Shown: positions 7,832 through 17,826 of the stretch, piece by piece
Numbering within the stretch: the stretch's first letter is position 1
How the letters are laid out: every line of letters begins with the position of its first letter
Assembly (NCBI GenBank): GCA_934662505.1
Contig: CAKUKE010000001.1
Span: 186,001 to 250,000 of the forward strand
Reading direction: 5' to 3'
Length of the DNA stretch: 64,000 nucleotides
Origin: an uncultured Clostridia bacterium
GTDB lineage: Bacteria > Bacillota > Clostridia > Christensenellales > Aristaeellaceae
Notes under the pieces: generated by a model
Database searches by the model: none
What the model was told of the DNA's origin: nothing
Seen by the model: the letters and a program-made list of their open reading frames with translations, nothing else
Position numbers and translations under genes: made by a program

Positions 7832-8674
7832 ATGCGGTTTGGTCCGGCGGGCAATGAGGACAGCTTTTACGCACAGGGCTACAAAAACACCTGGCAGGCC
7901 ATGGCGTGGCTGCGGGAGATGGGGCTGGACGCGTATGAATATCCGTTCGGACGGGGCGTACGCCTGTCGGCGGAAAGTGCGGCGCAAATCCGCGCGGAGG
8001 CTGAAGGAAACGGAATCACCGTCAGCGCGCACGCGCCCTACTATATCAATCTGACCAACCCGGATCCTGAAAAGAAGGAAGCGTCCTTCCGGTACCTGCT
8101 GGACGGTCTGACCGCGCTCCGGGCGCTGGGCGGCCGGGAAATGGTGGTGCACATCGGTTCGCAGATGAAAATGCAGCGGGACGAGGCACTGAAAATGTGC
8201 CGCGAACACCTGAAAGAAGCACTGCGCCGGCTGGACGACGCGGGCTTTGCCGATATGACGCTTTGTCCTGAAACCATGGGGAAAAAGGGACAGATCGGCG
8301 ATCTGGAGGAAACGCTGGATTTCTGCCTGCTGGATGAGCGGCTGACGCCCTGTATCGATTTTGCCCATCTGCATGCGCTGGGCGGCGGGTGCCTGAGGGG
8401 AACGGAGGATTTCGCACGGGTGCTGGACAGGGCGGAGCAGGTGCTGGGGCTGCCTCGGGCGCGGCGCATGCACGTGCATTTTTCGACCATTGAGTTTACC
8501 GCTGCGGGGGAAAAGCAGCACCGCACCTTTGCCGAGGAGGGGTACGGCCCCCGCTTTGAACATCTGGCGCCGTTGTTTAGGGAAAGGGGCTACGACGCAA
8601 CCGTCATCTGCGAATGCAGGGGCACCATGGCGACGGATGCACGGGCGATGAAAACGATTTATGAGCAGACCTGA
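7832..8674 (+). CDS. TIM-barrel protein of the endonuclease IV / xylose isomerase-like family
   Basis: Protein of 280 residues with the AP_endonuc_2 fold. Seen are SAHAPYYINLTNPD, a VVHIG strand, LCPETMGK, PCIDFAHLHA and RMHVHFS, which carry the His, Glu and Asp metal ligands of endonuclease IV (Nfo). The protein may be a true AP endonuclease or a sugar isomerase/epimerase; the strong SAHAPYYINL and DFAHLHA matches favour the Nfo-like side. An ATG at 7823 directly touches the AAAAGGAG ribosome binding site. The ATG at 7832 has 9-base spacing and is the better start. Confidence 0.8.
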   Translation: MRFGPAGNEDSFYAQGYKNTWQAMAWLREMGLDAYEYPFGRGVRLSAESAAQIRAEAEGNGITVSAHAPYYINLTNPDPEKKEASFRYLLDGLTALRALGGREMVVHIGSQMKMQRDEALKMCREHLKEALRRLDDAGFADMTLCPETMGKKGQIGDLEETLDFCLLDERLTPCIDFAHLHALGGGCLRGTEDFARVLDRAEQVLGLPRARRMHVHFSTIEFTAAGEKQHRTFAEEGYGPRFEHLAPLFRERGYDATVICECRGTMATDARAMKTIYEQT

Positions 8675-8692
8675 AACGAGAGGAACATCATC

Positions 8693-9271
8693 ATGGCGAC
8701 TTATCAGGAAATGGTGGAGAAGTACAGAAAAAGGCAGCGGGATACGCTGGTGGACACGCTGACGGCCGGGCTGAATTACGTGGACGATCTTGCGGTGGAT
8801 CTGGGGCTGATGGAGGACAGCGGCGTACTGGGCGACATGATGGATACAGTGGGCTGCGCTTTGCCCTTTGCGCTGATTGCCGTGACGGAGCAGTGCAAGG
8901 TCATTATGGGCAAAAAGGATCAGCGCGCTGCGGCGGAAAACACCGTGTACCGTATGGCCAAGACAGGCGCGGCCATGGGCGTGGGGGCGCTGGCCTTTGC
9001 GGCAGGCGGCGCGGTAGCGGCGATTCCGGCGGCCATGGGCACGCGGGCGCTGCTGGACAAATACAAAAGCAAAGCCCTTCTGACGGTGCGGGTGGAAAAC
9101 CGTACCCGCCGGCTGCAGACGCTGCGCCGGCAGATGGACGACCGCCGGACTGGACGGGTGACGGACGACGGGCTGCTGCTGCCCGGAGATGTGGAGCGGC
9201 TGCCGGAGGCGTGGCAGCGTATGGAGCGGCAGTCTGAAAACGAGGAAGGGAGCAATCTGTCCGCCTCCTGA
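8693..9271 (+). CDS. Unknown protein with a Gly/Ala-rich membrane segment
   Basis: Protein of 192 residues, not recognised. An N-terminal helical part is charged (residues 1-35). The middle has a hydrophobic stretch around 50-65 and a long Gly/Ala-rich hydrophobic stretch around 88-115 (AAMGVGALAFAAGGAVAAIPAA), and the C-terminal third is charged and Arg-rich. This could be one or two membrane passes. It follows the TIM-barrel gene by 18 bases with a GAGAGGAAC ribosome binding site and is probably in the same transcript. No catalytic motif is visible. Confidence 0.65.
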   Translation: MATYQEMVEKYRKRQRDTLVDTLTAGLNYVDDLAVDLGLMEDSGVLGDMMDTVGCALPFALIAVTEQCKVIMGKKDQRAAAENTVYRMAKTGAAMGVGALAFAAGGAVAAIPAAMGTRALLDKYKSKALLTVRVENRTRRLQTLRRQMDDRRTGRVTDDGLLLPGDVERLPEAWQRMERQSENEEGSNLSAS

Positions 9272-9649
9272 CCGTGAACGAGGAAAGAATGCACCGTGCC
9301 GGGCACATGGAACGGACGGAGTGCTCCCGGATCAGAAATGAAAAGCGGGCTCGTAAGCGCCATGCGCCGTTTTGTGCCTGCGCATGCGGAAAGATGCGTC
9401 TTGCGATCTGAGCTTTGAGATGGGCAACGGTTTTCCCTTGTGCATGTGGAAAGAAACCACTTTCATCGGAAAAATGAAAAAAAGTCCCGCCTCCGGTACA
9501 AACCGGGAACGGGACTTTTTATTTGTCATCAGTGGGAAAAAACATCGTGGCAGCGCACGAGAGAGCGGGGAGACTGACGGCTTGATCATCCGGGAGCCTG
9601 CCATGTTCCGCCAGAGCGCATGCAAACGCATGCGCAAATCAGGGCACCG
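9272..9649. other. Intergenic region between convergent genes
   Basis: No credible gene. The one clear element is the terminator at 9477-9521. Short open frames on both strands here have no ribosome binding site and atypical composition. Confidence 0.6.
9477..9521. terminator. Bidirectional rho-independent terminator
   Basis: AAAAAAGTCCCG pairs with CGGGACTTTTT, with a further CCGG/CCGG inner stem. It lies between the end of the unknown plus-strand gene and the end of uxuB. Confidence 0.8.
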
Positions 9650-11269
9650 TTACGCTTCGGAGACGACCCGGTGCAGCGTGTTCCGCACGGCGCCGGGCGC
9701 GGACAGCATGTCGGCAAGCAGCGCGATGACCTTTTCTGCCAGACCGATCTGGAACAGATCCACGCCAAAGATGGTTTCGTCCCGCAGAATGGGGGCGACG
9801 GCTTCCTTCAGACCGGGGTTGTCGCCCAGCCTCAGCGTATCTACCCGGCTGCGCAGCGTTTCCAGCAGGGGGTCGGGGCTGAGGGTAAAGGGCTGTCCGG
9901 CGTCGTTCAGACCCGTCAGGTACCGCAGCCATCCGGCGAACACCAGCGGGATCACGCGAAGCGTATCCACACGCAGCGTATCCGACCGCAGATACGCTTT
10001 CACCGTTTCGCCGAAGCGAATGGACAGCTTCTGGGAGGTGTCCGTGGCGATGCGCTGGGGGGTGTCGGGCATGAAGGGGTTGGGCAGACGCACGTTGACA
10101 ACCGCGTCGATAAACGCCTTGGGACGGATGGCTCCCGGGTCGACCACGACGGGCAGCCCTTCGGCGTAACCCAGAATGTCCACCATCCGGCGCAGATCTT
10201 CATCCCGCATTTCGTCGGCAATGCGTTCAAAGCCCATCAGACAGCCGAAAACGGCCAGCGCCGTATGCAGAGGGTTCAGGCAGGTACACACCTTCATTTT
10301 TTCCACTTTGTCCACCGTCTCCCGGTCGGCAAAGAGCACGCCGCTTTTGTCGAGGGCAGGGTGACCGTTGGGAAAATCGTCTTCAATGACCAGATATTCG
10401 CATTCCTCCGCGTTGACGAAGGGTGCGGCGTAGGTATGGCGGGCGGTTACGATGGGCGCCATGTCCGCAAGACCGTCTTCCGTCAGCGTTTTTTCCACCA
10501 CGGCGTCCGGGCGGGGGGTGATCTTGTCGATCATCGTCCAGGGGAAGGAGACCAGACGGCCGTTGCGCACGTAATCCGCAAAGCCCTCGTCTGCACAGCC
10601 GTTTTTGACCCAGCCGTCCGCCATGGCGAACATGGCGTCCCGCAGCTTGTCGCCGTTATGGGAACAGTTGTCCATGCTGACCATGGCCAGCGGGAGCCGT
10701 CCCGCCAGATAACGGGTGTAAAGCAGGGAGGCGACCTTGCCCATGTAGCTGACGGGGTGGGCGGGTCCGGAGACCATGTCGCAGGCCACGTCGGGCAGGC
10801 ATGCGCCGTCGGCGCCCGTCAGGTGGTAGCCCTTTTCCGTAATGGTGAAGGAAGCCATCTGCAGCCCGGGGTACTCGAAAGCACGGGTCAGCGCTGCCCA
10901 GTCCTCATGAAAGGCGGGATCCGCCCGCAGCGCGGCGGCGATGGAGCCGATGACCGTTTTTTCAAGCGTGCCGTCCGCTTTCAGCGTGACCAGCACGTTC
11001 AGGTTGTCATGCGGGTGAAAAATGCGCTCGGGCAGTTCCGGGTCATAGCCCTCAGCGGCGATCAGACCGGTGTCTGCCGCACCCTCATCCAGCAGGGTCT
11101 GGGCGCAGTGCGCCTGAAACGCGCGGAAGATGTTGCCCGCGCCAAAATGAACCCACCGGGGCGCCTGCATTGTTTTTTCCGCCATGGCGGAACGGTCAAA
11201 GCGGGGCAGACGGTAGGCGTGATCCGTCCACCAGGCGGTGTTTTTCAAGCCTTCATTATTTAATTGCAT
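9650..11269 (-). CDS. uxuB: Fructuronate reductase (mannitol dehydrogenase family)
   Basis: Protein of 539 residues of the long-chain mannitol dehydrogenase family. An N-terminal NAD-binding part contains VHFGAGNIFRAFQ (about residues 36-48). The family's SMDNCSHNGDK segment is around residue 195 and the VCTCLNPLHTALAVFG segment, with a catalytic-domain histidine, around 330. It reduces D-fructuronate to D-mannonate with NADH, the step before UxuA in glucuronate breakdown. The ATG at 11269 follows AAGGGAGAAAAACGC and overlaps the end of uxuA by 14 bases, so translation is coupled. Tagaturonate reductase is the main alternative, but the pairing with uxuA favours fructuronate. Confidence 0.9.
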   Translation of the reverse strand: MQLNNEGLKNTAWWTDHAYRLPRFDRSAMAEKTMQAPRWVHFGAGNIFRAFQAHCAQTLLDEGAADTGLIAAEGYDPELPERIFHPHDNLNVLVTLKADGTLEKTVIGSIAAALRADPAFHEDWAALTRAFEYPGLQMASFTITEKGYHLTGADGACLPDVACDMVSGPAHPVSYMGKVASLLYTRYLAGRLPLAMVSMDNCSHNGDKLRDAMFAMADGWVKNGCADEGFADYVRNGRLVSFPWTMIDKITPRPDAVVEKTLTEDGLADMAPIVTARHTYAAPFVNAEECEYLVIEDDFPNGHPALDKSGVLFADRETVDKVEKMKVCTCLNPLHTALAVFGCLMGFERIADEMRDEDLRRMVDILGYAEGLPVVVDPGAIRPKAFIDAVVNVRLPNPFMPDTPQRIATDTSQKLSIRFGETVKAYLRSDTLRVDTLRVIPLVFAGWLRYLTGLNDAGQPFTLSPDPLLETLRSRVDTLRLGDNPGLKEAVAPILRDETIFGVDLFQIGLAEKVIALLADMLSAPGAVRNTLHRVVSEA

Positions 11270-12341
11270 GGCGTTTTTCTCCCTTGTCAATGGCCTCCCA
11301 CAGACCGTTGAGGTAGGCGGCGCCCAGCGCCCGGTCGTACAGACCGTATCCGGGCATGGCTTTTTCACCCCAGATCATGCGGCCGTGGTCGGGACGGATG
11401 GGACCGTCAAAGCCAATGTCGTAGAGGGCTTTCATGATCTCGTACATGTCAAAGTTGCCGTCGGAGGACAGGTGCGCGCTTTCTTCAAAATTGGTGGGGG
11501 AGTGGAACTTCAGGTTGCGCACGTGGGCGAAATGGATGCGCCCCTTGAGGGAGCGGATCATATCCGGCAGGTCGTTTTTCAGGTTGGTGCCATAGGAGCC
11601 GGAGCAGAAGGTGACGCCGTTGTGCGGATTATCCACCATGTGCATCATGCGCAGGATGTTTTCCTTGTTGATGATGATGCGGGGCAGGCCGAACACGCTC
11701 CATGCCGGATCGTCGGGATGGATGGCCATGTTGATGTCATAGCGGTCGCACACCGGCATGATGCGCTCCAGAAAATACTTCAGGTTGGCGAACAGCTTTT
11801 CATCGTCCACGTCCCGGTACATGGAGAACAGCTCTTTTACCCGCGCCATACGTTCCGGCTCCCAGCCGGGCATGATGGCGCCGTTGGTGTGGTCGGAAAT
11901 GGAGGCGAACATTTTTTCAGGATCCAGCGCGTCCACCGCCTCCTGCGTATAGGCCAGCACGGTGGAGCCGTCCGGACGGGGACGGGCCAGCTCGGTGCGG
12001 GTCCAGTCAAAAACGGGCATGAAATTGTAGCACACCATGCGGATGCCTTCCTGCCCCAGGTTTTCCAGCGTTTCCATGTAGTGGTCAATGTACATGTCCC
12101 GATCCGGGGAGCCGACCTTGATGGCGTCGTGCACATTGACGCTTTCAATGCCTGCCACATGCAGACCTGCGGCGGCGACTTCTTCCTTCATGGCGCGAAT
12201 GCGCTCACGGCTCCAGACTTCGCCGGGCACGGTGTCATACAGCGTGGTAATGACGCCTTTGACGCCGGGAATCTGACGAATCTGCTCCAATGTAACGGTG
12301 TCGAAACGGGAACCGTACCAACGCAGTGTCATTTCCATCAT
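11256..12341 (-). CDS. uxuA: Mannonate dehydratase
   Basis: Protein of 361 residues, usual for the family. Recognisable segments are LRWYGSRFDTVTLEQIRQIPG at the N-terminus, MAIHPDDPAWSVFGLPRII in the middle, GVTFCSGSYG, IHFAHVRN and IRPDHGRMIWGE at the end. These carry the Cys/His/Asp ligands of the divalent metal. The enzyme converts D-mannonate to 2-keto-3-deoxygluconate. It is first in a uxuA-uxuB unit with its own promoter. Three in-frame ATG codons lie close together (12341, 12338, 12332); the first two have the best spacing to GGAAAGGAA. Confidence 0.95.
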   Translation of the reverse strand: MMEMTLRWYGSRFDTVTLEQIRQIPGVKGVITTLYDTVPGEVWSRERIRAMKEEVAAAGLHVAGIESVNVHDAIKVGSPDRDMYIDHYMETLENLGQEGIRMVCYNFMPVFDWTRTELARPRPDGSTVLAYTQEAVDALDPEKMFASISDHTNGAIMPGWEPERMARVKELFSMYRDVDDEKLFANLKYFLERIMPVCDRYDINMAIHPDDPAWSVFGLPRIIINKENILRMMHMVDNPHNGVTFCSGSYGTNLKNDLPDMIRSLKGRIHFAHVRNLKFHSPTNFEESAHLSSDGNFDMYEIMKALYDIGFDGPIRPDHGRMIWGEKAMPGYGLYDRALGAAYLNGLWEAIDKGEKRHAIK

Positions 12342-12378
12342 TTTCGAGGGTTCCTTTCCCAAAGTAAGATCATGGCTT

Positions 12379-12407
12379 ATTATAAGGCGAACGGGGAAAA
12401 TTGACAA
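12379..12407 (-). promoter_or_regulatory. Sigma-A promoter of uxuAB
   Basis: On the minus strand: TTGTCA, 17-base spacer, TATAAT, about 38 bases before the uxuA start. Near-perfect consensus. Confidence 0.85.
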
Positions 12408-12467
12408 TACAAAGGAATGAAAAAAGTTTGCACAAAAAAGCAAAGAATGGTCAGAAAATAAAGGCGG

Positions 12468-12497
12468 AAAAAAGCCCCGGGCGGTATGACCCGGGGC
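12468..12497 (-). terminator. Rho-independent terminator after the GH3-xylB-isomerase unit
   Basis: On the minus strand GCCCCGGG and CCCGGGGC form an 8-bp stem followed by TTTTTT. It separates this unit from uxuAB. Confidence 0.85.
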
Positions 12498-12506
12498 GTG
12501 AAAAAG

Positions 12507-13988
<1,482 letters not shown>

Positions 13989-14019
13989 GGAAAAACGCTC
14001 CTTTCTTTCTGAGAAAAAA

Positions 14020-15546
14020 TCACAGCCGGGACAGCGCGTGAAAGCTGTCCCGAAGGGCGGGATACAGGGAACGGTACACGCCGTACACCTTTTCGTAGGC
14101 GGCGGTTCGTGCGGCGTCCGGGTGCAGAACGGCGGCTGAACGCACCGTCCGGGCGCAGCCGTCGGAGACGTCTGCATAGATCCCGGCGGCTACGCCGGCC
14201 AGAATGGCGGCGCCCAGCGCGGGACCCTCGGCGTTCTCCAGGGTCTGCACAGGCAGCCCGAGCACGTCCGCCGTCATCTGCCGCCACAGGGGGCTTTTCG
14301 CCCCGCCGCCGCAGGCGGTCAGTACGGCCGGTACGGTTTTCATGGCGCGCAGAATGTCCAGATTCTGCCGCTGAGAATAAAGCACGCCCTCCATGACGGC
14401 GCGCAGCATATGCCGGCGGTCGTGCACGGCAGACAGCCCGATAAAGGCGCCCCGGGCGCGGCTGTCCATCAGGGGGCTTCGTTCACCCATCAGGTAGGGA
14501 AGGAAAACCAGACGTTCTGCGCCGATGGGAATATCCGCCGCTTCCTGATCCATGACGGCGTAGGGATCCGTCCCTGAAAGCCGTGCTTCCTCGCATTCCT
14601 GCTGGCAGAAGCAGTCCCGAAACCACCTGAGGGACAGGCCGGCGGCCAGTGTGCAGCTCATGACCGCACAGGCGCCCGGCACGGCGGCGCAGAAGGTGTG
14701 CACCCGCCCGGCAGGGTCGATCTGCGGTTTGGCGGCGTGGGAAAAGATGACGCCTGAGGTGCCCAATGTGATGAATGCCGCGCCGGGCGCGACCACCCCT
14801 GTGCCTATGGCGGCGGCCATGTTGTCGCCTGCGCCGGCGGCTACCACCGTGCCTGCGGCCAGCCCTGTTTCAGCAGCGGCGCGAGGTGTGACGGTACCTG
14901 CCGCCTCGCAGCTTTCAAGCAGGGGCGGCAGAAGGGAGGACGGAATCTCCAGCCGGTCGCAGATTTCCCGGGACCAGCAGCGGTTTTTTACGTCCATCAG
15001 GTTGGTACCGCTGCCGTCTGTCATATCGCAGCGGTATTCGCCGGTCAGCTTCAGCCGCAGGTAGTCCTTGGGCAAAAGTAAGTGCGCCGCCCGCGCGAAA
15101 AGGCCGGGCTCATGCCGCCGCACCCACAAAAGCTTTCCGGCGGTAAAGCCGGTCAGCGCCGGGTTGGCCGTCAGGGCGATCAGCCGTTCCCGGCCGACGG
15201 TCTCCGTGATCTCGTCGCACTCCTGCTGCGTACGGCCGTCGCACCACAGGATGGCGCGGCGCAGGGGGGCGCCGTCTGCATCCGTCAGCACCAGACCGTG
15301 CATCTGGCCGCTGATGCCGATGCCCCGGATACAGGACGGGTCGACGCCTGAGCGGGTCACTACGGCGCGAATGGTATCCCGGGCGGCATGCCACCAGTCC
15401 TCCGGATCCTGCTCCGCCCAGCCGTTCTGCGGCTGGTAAAGGGGGTATTCCGCAGAGGCGGAGGCCAGCGCCCGCCCTTCCGGATCAAACAGGATGGTTT
15501 TGGTGCCCGATGTGCCCAGATCGATGCCCAGCAGACAGGGGGTCAT
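14020..15546 (-). CDS. xylB: Xylulokinase (FGGY family)
   Basis: Protein of 508 residues, normal for FGGY kinases. The N-terminal phosphate-binding GIDLGTSGTKTILFD, the SGQMHGLVL segment with Asp nearby, WCDGRT and NPALTGFTAGKLLWVR are characteristic of XylB rather than of glycerol- or rhamnulokinase. AGAGDNMAAAIGTG and GGGAKSPLWRQ form the ATP site in the second half. It phosphorylates D-xylulose to xylulose 5-phosphate for the pentose phosphate pathway. Its ATG overlaps the GH3 stop (ATGA), so the two are co-translated; ribosome binding site is GGGGAGG. Confidence 0.92.
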   Translation of the reverse strand: MTPCLLGIDLGTSGTKTILFDPEGRALASASAEYPLYQPQNGWAEQDPEDWWHAARDTIRAVVTRSGVDPSCIRGIGISGQMHGLVLTDADGAPLRRAILWCDGRTQQECDEITETVGRERLIALTANPALTGFTAGKLLWVRRHEPGLFARAAHLLLPKDYLRLKLTGEYRCDMTDGSGTNLMDVKNRCWSREICDRLEIPSSLLPPLLESCEAAGTVTPRAAAETGLAAGTVVAAGAGDNMAAAIGTGVVAPGAAFITLGTSGVIFSHAAKPQIDPAGRVHTFCAAVPGACAVMSCTLAAGLSLRWFRDCFCQQECEEARLSGTDPYAVMDQEAADIPIGAERLVFLPYLMGERSPLMDSRARGAFIGLSAVHDRRHMLRAVMEGVLYSQRQNLDILRAMKTVPAVLTACGGGAKSPLWRQMTADVLGLPVQTLENAEGPALGAAILAGVAAGIYADVSDGCARTVRSAAVLHPDAARTAAYEKVYGVYRSLYPALRDSFHALSRL

Positions 15547-17657
15547 GGCTTCGCCTCCCCGCAGGGGACGACCCGAAGGGCGGCGTGCCCTGTCAGCGCG
15601 GCTGTGAGCGCGTCCGGCTGTCCCATGCCGATGTAGAACACGGGCGTTCCCTCCTGAACGGAGCGGCCCTCGTCGTCCACAACGGTCAGGCAGGCCGGGT
15701 CGACGGTCAGAGAAACGTGCACTTCCTCGCCCGCAGGGCAATGCGCCCGCGCAAAACCGCAAAGGCGGGGGTGGAGGGGCGCGTGAACGCTGCCCTCGTT
15801 CTGCACATAGACCTGCACCACGTCCTCCGTGGAGACCCGGCCGTCATTGAACAGGCAGGCGTCGATGCATACGCCCGCCGGCGTGAAGCGCGCCGCTGCG
15901 CTGCGGACGGATACGTCGCCATAGGTCAGGCCGTAGCCAAAGGGGTAGCGGGGCGTGTCCTCCAGATAGCGGTAGGTGCGCCCGCGCATGCTGTAATCGG
16001 AAAAGTCCGGCATGGTGCTCAGCTGTTCATTGCGGTAGAAGGTGACGGGCAGCTTGCCCGAGGGGGAGCATCTGCCCAGCAGAATGTCCGCAATGGCGCG
16101 TCCGCCCTCCGCACCGGGGTACCACCCCAGCAGCACGGCGTTCGCGCTGTTTCCCGCATCCTGCAGGTCGATGGCGCTGCCGCTCATGAGCACAATGACC
16201 GTGGGCTTGCCGACGGCCAGCACGCCTTCCATGAGCACCCGCTGTGCCTGGGGCAGCAGCAGGCTGGTCTTGTCCCCGGAAGCGTCAGCGTTGCTGGCGT
16301 CGCCCGCTTCGCCCTCCAGTGTTTCGTCCAGACCGACCACCAGCACCACCGCGTCGGAATGCTCCGCTACCGTGACGGCTTCGGACAGCCGGTCGTTGTC
16401 CTGCGCCAGACTGAATTCTACCGCCTTGCCGAACAGGGGGCTTCCCTGCGCGTACAGGATGCGCGCGCTGTCGCCCACCGCGGATTGCAGGCCGTCCAGC
16501 ACGGTGACGTACTGGGGCGCGGTGCCGTGATAATTGCCGATCAGCGCCCGGCGGCTGTCGGCATTGGGGCCGATGACGCCCAGCGTGCGGATCTTTTTCA
16601 TGTCCAGCGGAAGGAGCCCGTCATTTTTCAAAAGCACGCATCCCTTCCGGGCGGCTTCCAGCGCTTTTTCGCGGTGCGGTGCGCAGGCTACCGTTTCGTA
16701 GGGAATACGGTCGTATTCGCAGCCTTCCATGATGCCCAGCAGGTAGCGGGTGGTGAACAGACGTATGGCAGCCCGGCGGATCTCCTCCTCCGTGACCAGC
16801 CCTTTTTCAAACGCTTTCATCAGATAGACGTACGTGGAGCCGCAGTTTACGTCGCAGCCCATTTTCAGCGCCAGCGCCGCGCTTTCCTCGGGGGTGTCGG
16901 TGATCTGATGGAACCGGTGAAAATCCTGAATGGCGCCGCAGTCGGACACGTAATGTCCTTCAAACCCCCACTGCCCCCGCAGAATGTCCACCATCAGCTG
17001 ACGGCTGCCGCAGCAGGGTTCGCCGTCCACCCGGTTGTACGCGCCCATGATTGCCTCCACATGCGCCTGAACGACCAGCTTCCGGAAGGCGGGCAGATAG
17101 GTTTCATACAGATCCTTGCGGCTGGGGCAAACGTTAAAGCTGTGCCTTGTTTTCTCGGGGCCGGAGTGGACGGCAAAGTGCTTGGCGCAGGCGGCGGCCT
17201 TCAGCACCGTCCCGTTTCCCTGAATGCCCTCCACGTAGGCGGCGCCCGTTTCGCCGGTCAGGAAGGGGTCCTCGCCGTAGGTTTCGTGTCCCCGTCCCCA
17301 GCGGGGGTCGCGGAAGATGTTGATGTTGGGCGACCAGAAGGTCAGCCCCTTGTAAATGTCCCGATCTCCGTGGGCGCTGGCGGCGTTGTATTTGGCGCGG
17401 CCTTCCTCTGCCACAATGCCGCCCAGCTGGCGGACAAGGGCAGGGTCAAAGCTGGCGGCCATGCCGATGGCCTGGGGAAACATGGTGGCCGTTCCTGCGC
17501 GCGCTACGCCGTGCAGGGCCTCGTTCCACCAGTTGTAGGCGGGTACGCCCAGACGGTCAATGGCGGGCGCGTCGTAGCGCAGCTGGCTGGCGGCTTCCTC
17601 CAGCGTCATTTGGGCGACCAGCGCTTCGGCTTTCCGCCGGGCAGCGGTTCTGTCCAT
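15543..17657 (-). CDS. Glycoside hydrolase family 3, beta-xylosidase/beta-glucosidase type
   Basis: Protein of 704 residues with the two-domain GH3 catalytic core and a C-terminal fibronectin III-like domain. The nucleophile aspartate is in HYVSDCGAI (about D239). SPNINIFRDPRWGRGHETYGED and KHFAVHSGPE are substrate-pocket motifs of the GH3 group that includes xylan beta-xylosidases. No signal peptide is visible, so it acts inside the cell on imported oligosaccharides. First gene of the unit with xylB and the FucI-type isomerase, which fits release of xylose. The ATG at 17657 follows GAAGGAGG. Activity on arabinose- or glucose-linked substrates cannot be excluded. Confidence 0.9.
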   Translation of the reverse strand: MDRTAARRKAEALVAQMTLEEAASQLRYDAPAIDRLGVPAYNWWNEALHGVARAGTATMFPQAIGMAASFDPALVRQLGGIVAEEGRAKYNAASAHGDRDIYKGLTFWSPNINIFRDPRWGRGHETYGEDPFLTGETGAAYVEGIQGNGTVLKAAACAKHFAVHSGPEKTRHSFNVCPSRKDLYETYLPAFRKLVVQAHVEAIMGAYNRVDGEPCCGSRQLMVDILRGQWGFEGHYVSDCGAIQDFHRFHQITDTPEESAALALKMGCDVNCGSTYVYLMKAFEKGLVTEEEIRRAAIRLFTTRYLLGIMEGCEYDRIPYETVACAPHREKALEAARKGCVLLKNDGLLPLDMKKIRTLGVIGPNADSRRALIGNYHGTAPQYVTVLDGLQSAVGDSARILYAQGSPLFGKAVEFSLAQDNDRLSEAVTVAEHSDAVVLVVGLDETLEGEAGDASNADASGDKTSLLLPQAQRVLMEGVLAVGKPTVIVLMSGSAIDLQDAGNSANAVLLGWYPGAEGGRAIADILLGRCSPSGKLPVTFYRNEQLSTMPDFSDYSMRGRTYRYLEDTPRYPFGYGLTYGDVSVRSAAARFTPAGVCIDACLFNDGRVSTEDVVQVYVQNEGSVHAPLHPRLCGFARAHCPAGEEVHVSLTVDPACLTVVDDEGRSVQEGTPVFYIGMGQPDALTAALTGHAALRVVPCGEAKP

Positions 17658-17696
17658 TCTTTTTTCCTCCTTCAATGCCTCGCGTGCTGCATGCAT

Positions 17697-17721
17697 GGTT
17701 ATGAAACGTTATTACTTAACC
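17697..17721. promoter_or_regulatory. Imperfect palindrome upstream of the GH3 operon
   Basis: GGTTA and TAACC half-sites flank a core with TGAAACGTTATTA, placed between the GH3 promoter and start codon. The position suits a repressor operator. The core resembles half of a LacI-type site. The regulator is not identified. Confidence 0.35.
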
Positions 17722-17732
17722 TTCTACAGGAA

Positions 17733-17761
17733 AGTTTATGCGAAACGCCGCCAAAAGTCAA
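17733..17761 (-). promoter_or_regulatory. Sigma-A promoter of the GH3-xylB-isomerase unit
   Basis: On the minus strand: TTGACT, 17-base spacer, TAAACT, about 75 bases before the start codon. Confidence 0.7.
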
Positions 17762-17826
17762 GAGGCGCGGGGCTTTTCTTTCCAAATGAAAGCGTGTACA
17801 ATGAAATGGTGCGGGGGGCATGAGCG

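Noticed and set aside
7823..7834. ATG at 7823 as start of the TIM-barrel gene
   Set aside because: It directly abuts the GGAG ribosome binding site; ATG at 7832 has the right spacing.
15510..17789. Open frame of 759 codons on the plus strand opposite the GH3 gene
   Set aside because: Antisense to a full-length GH3 enzyme; no ribosome binding site, no domain.
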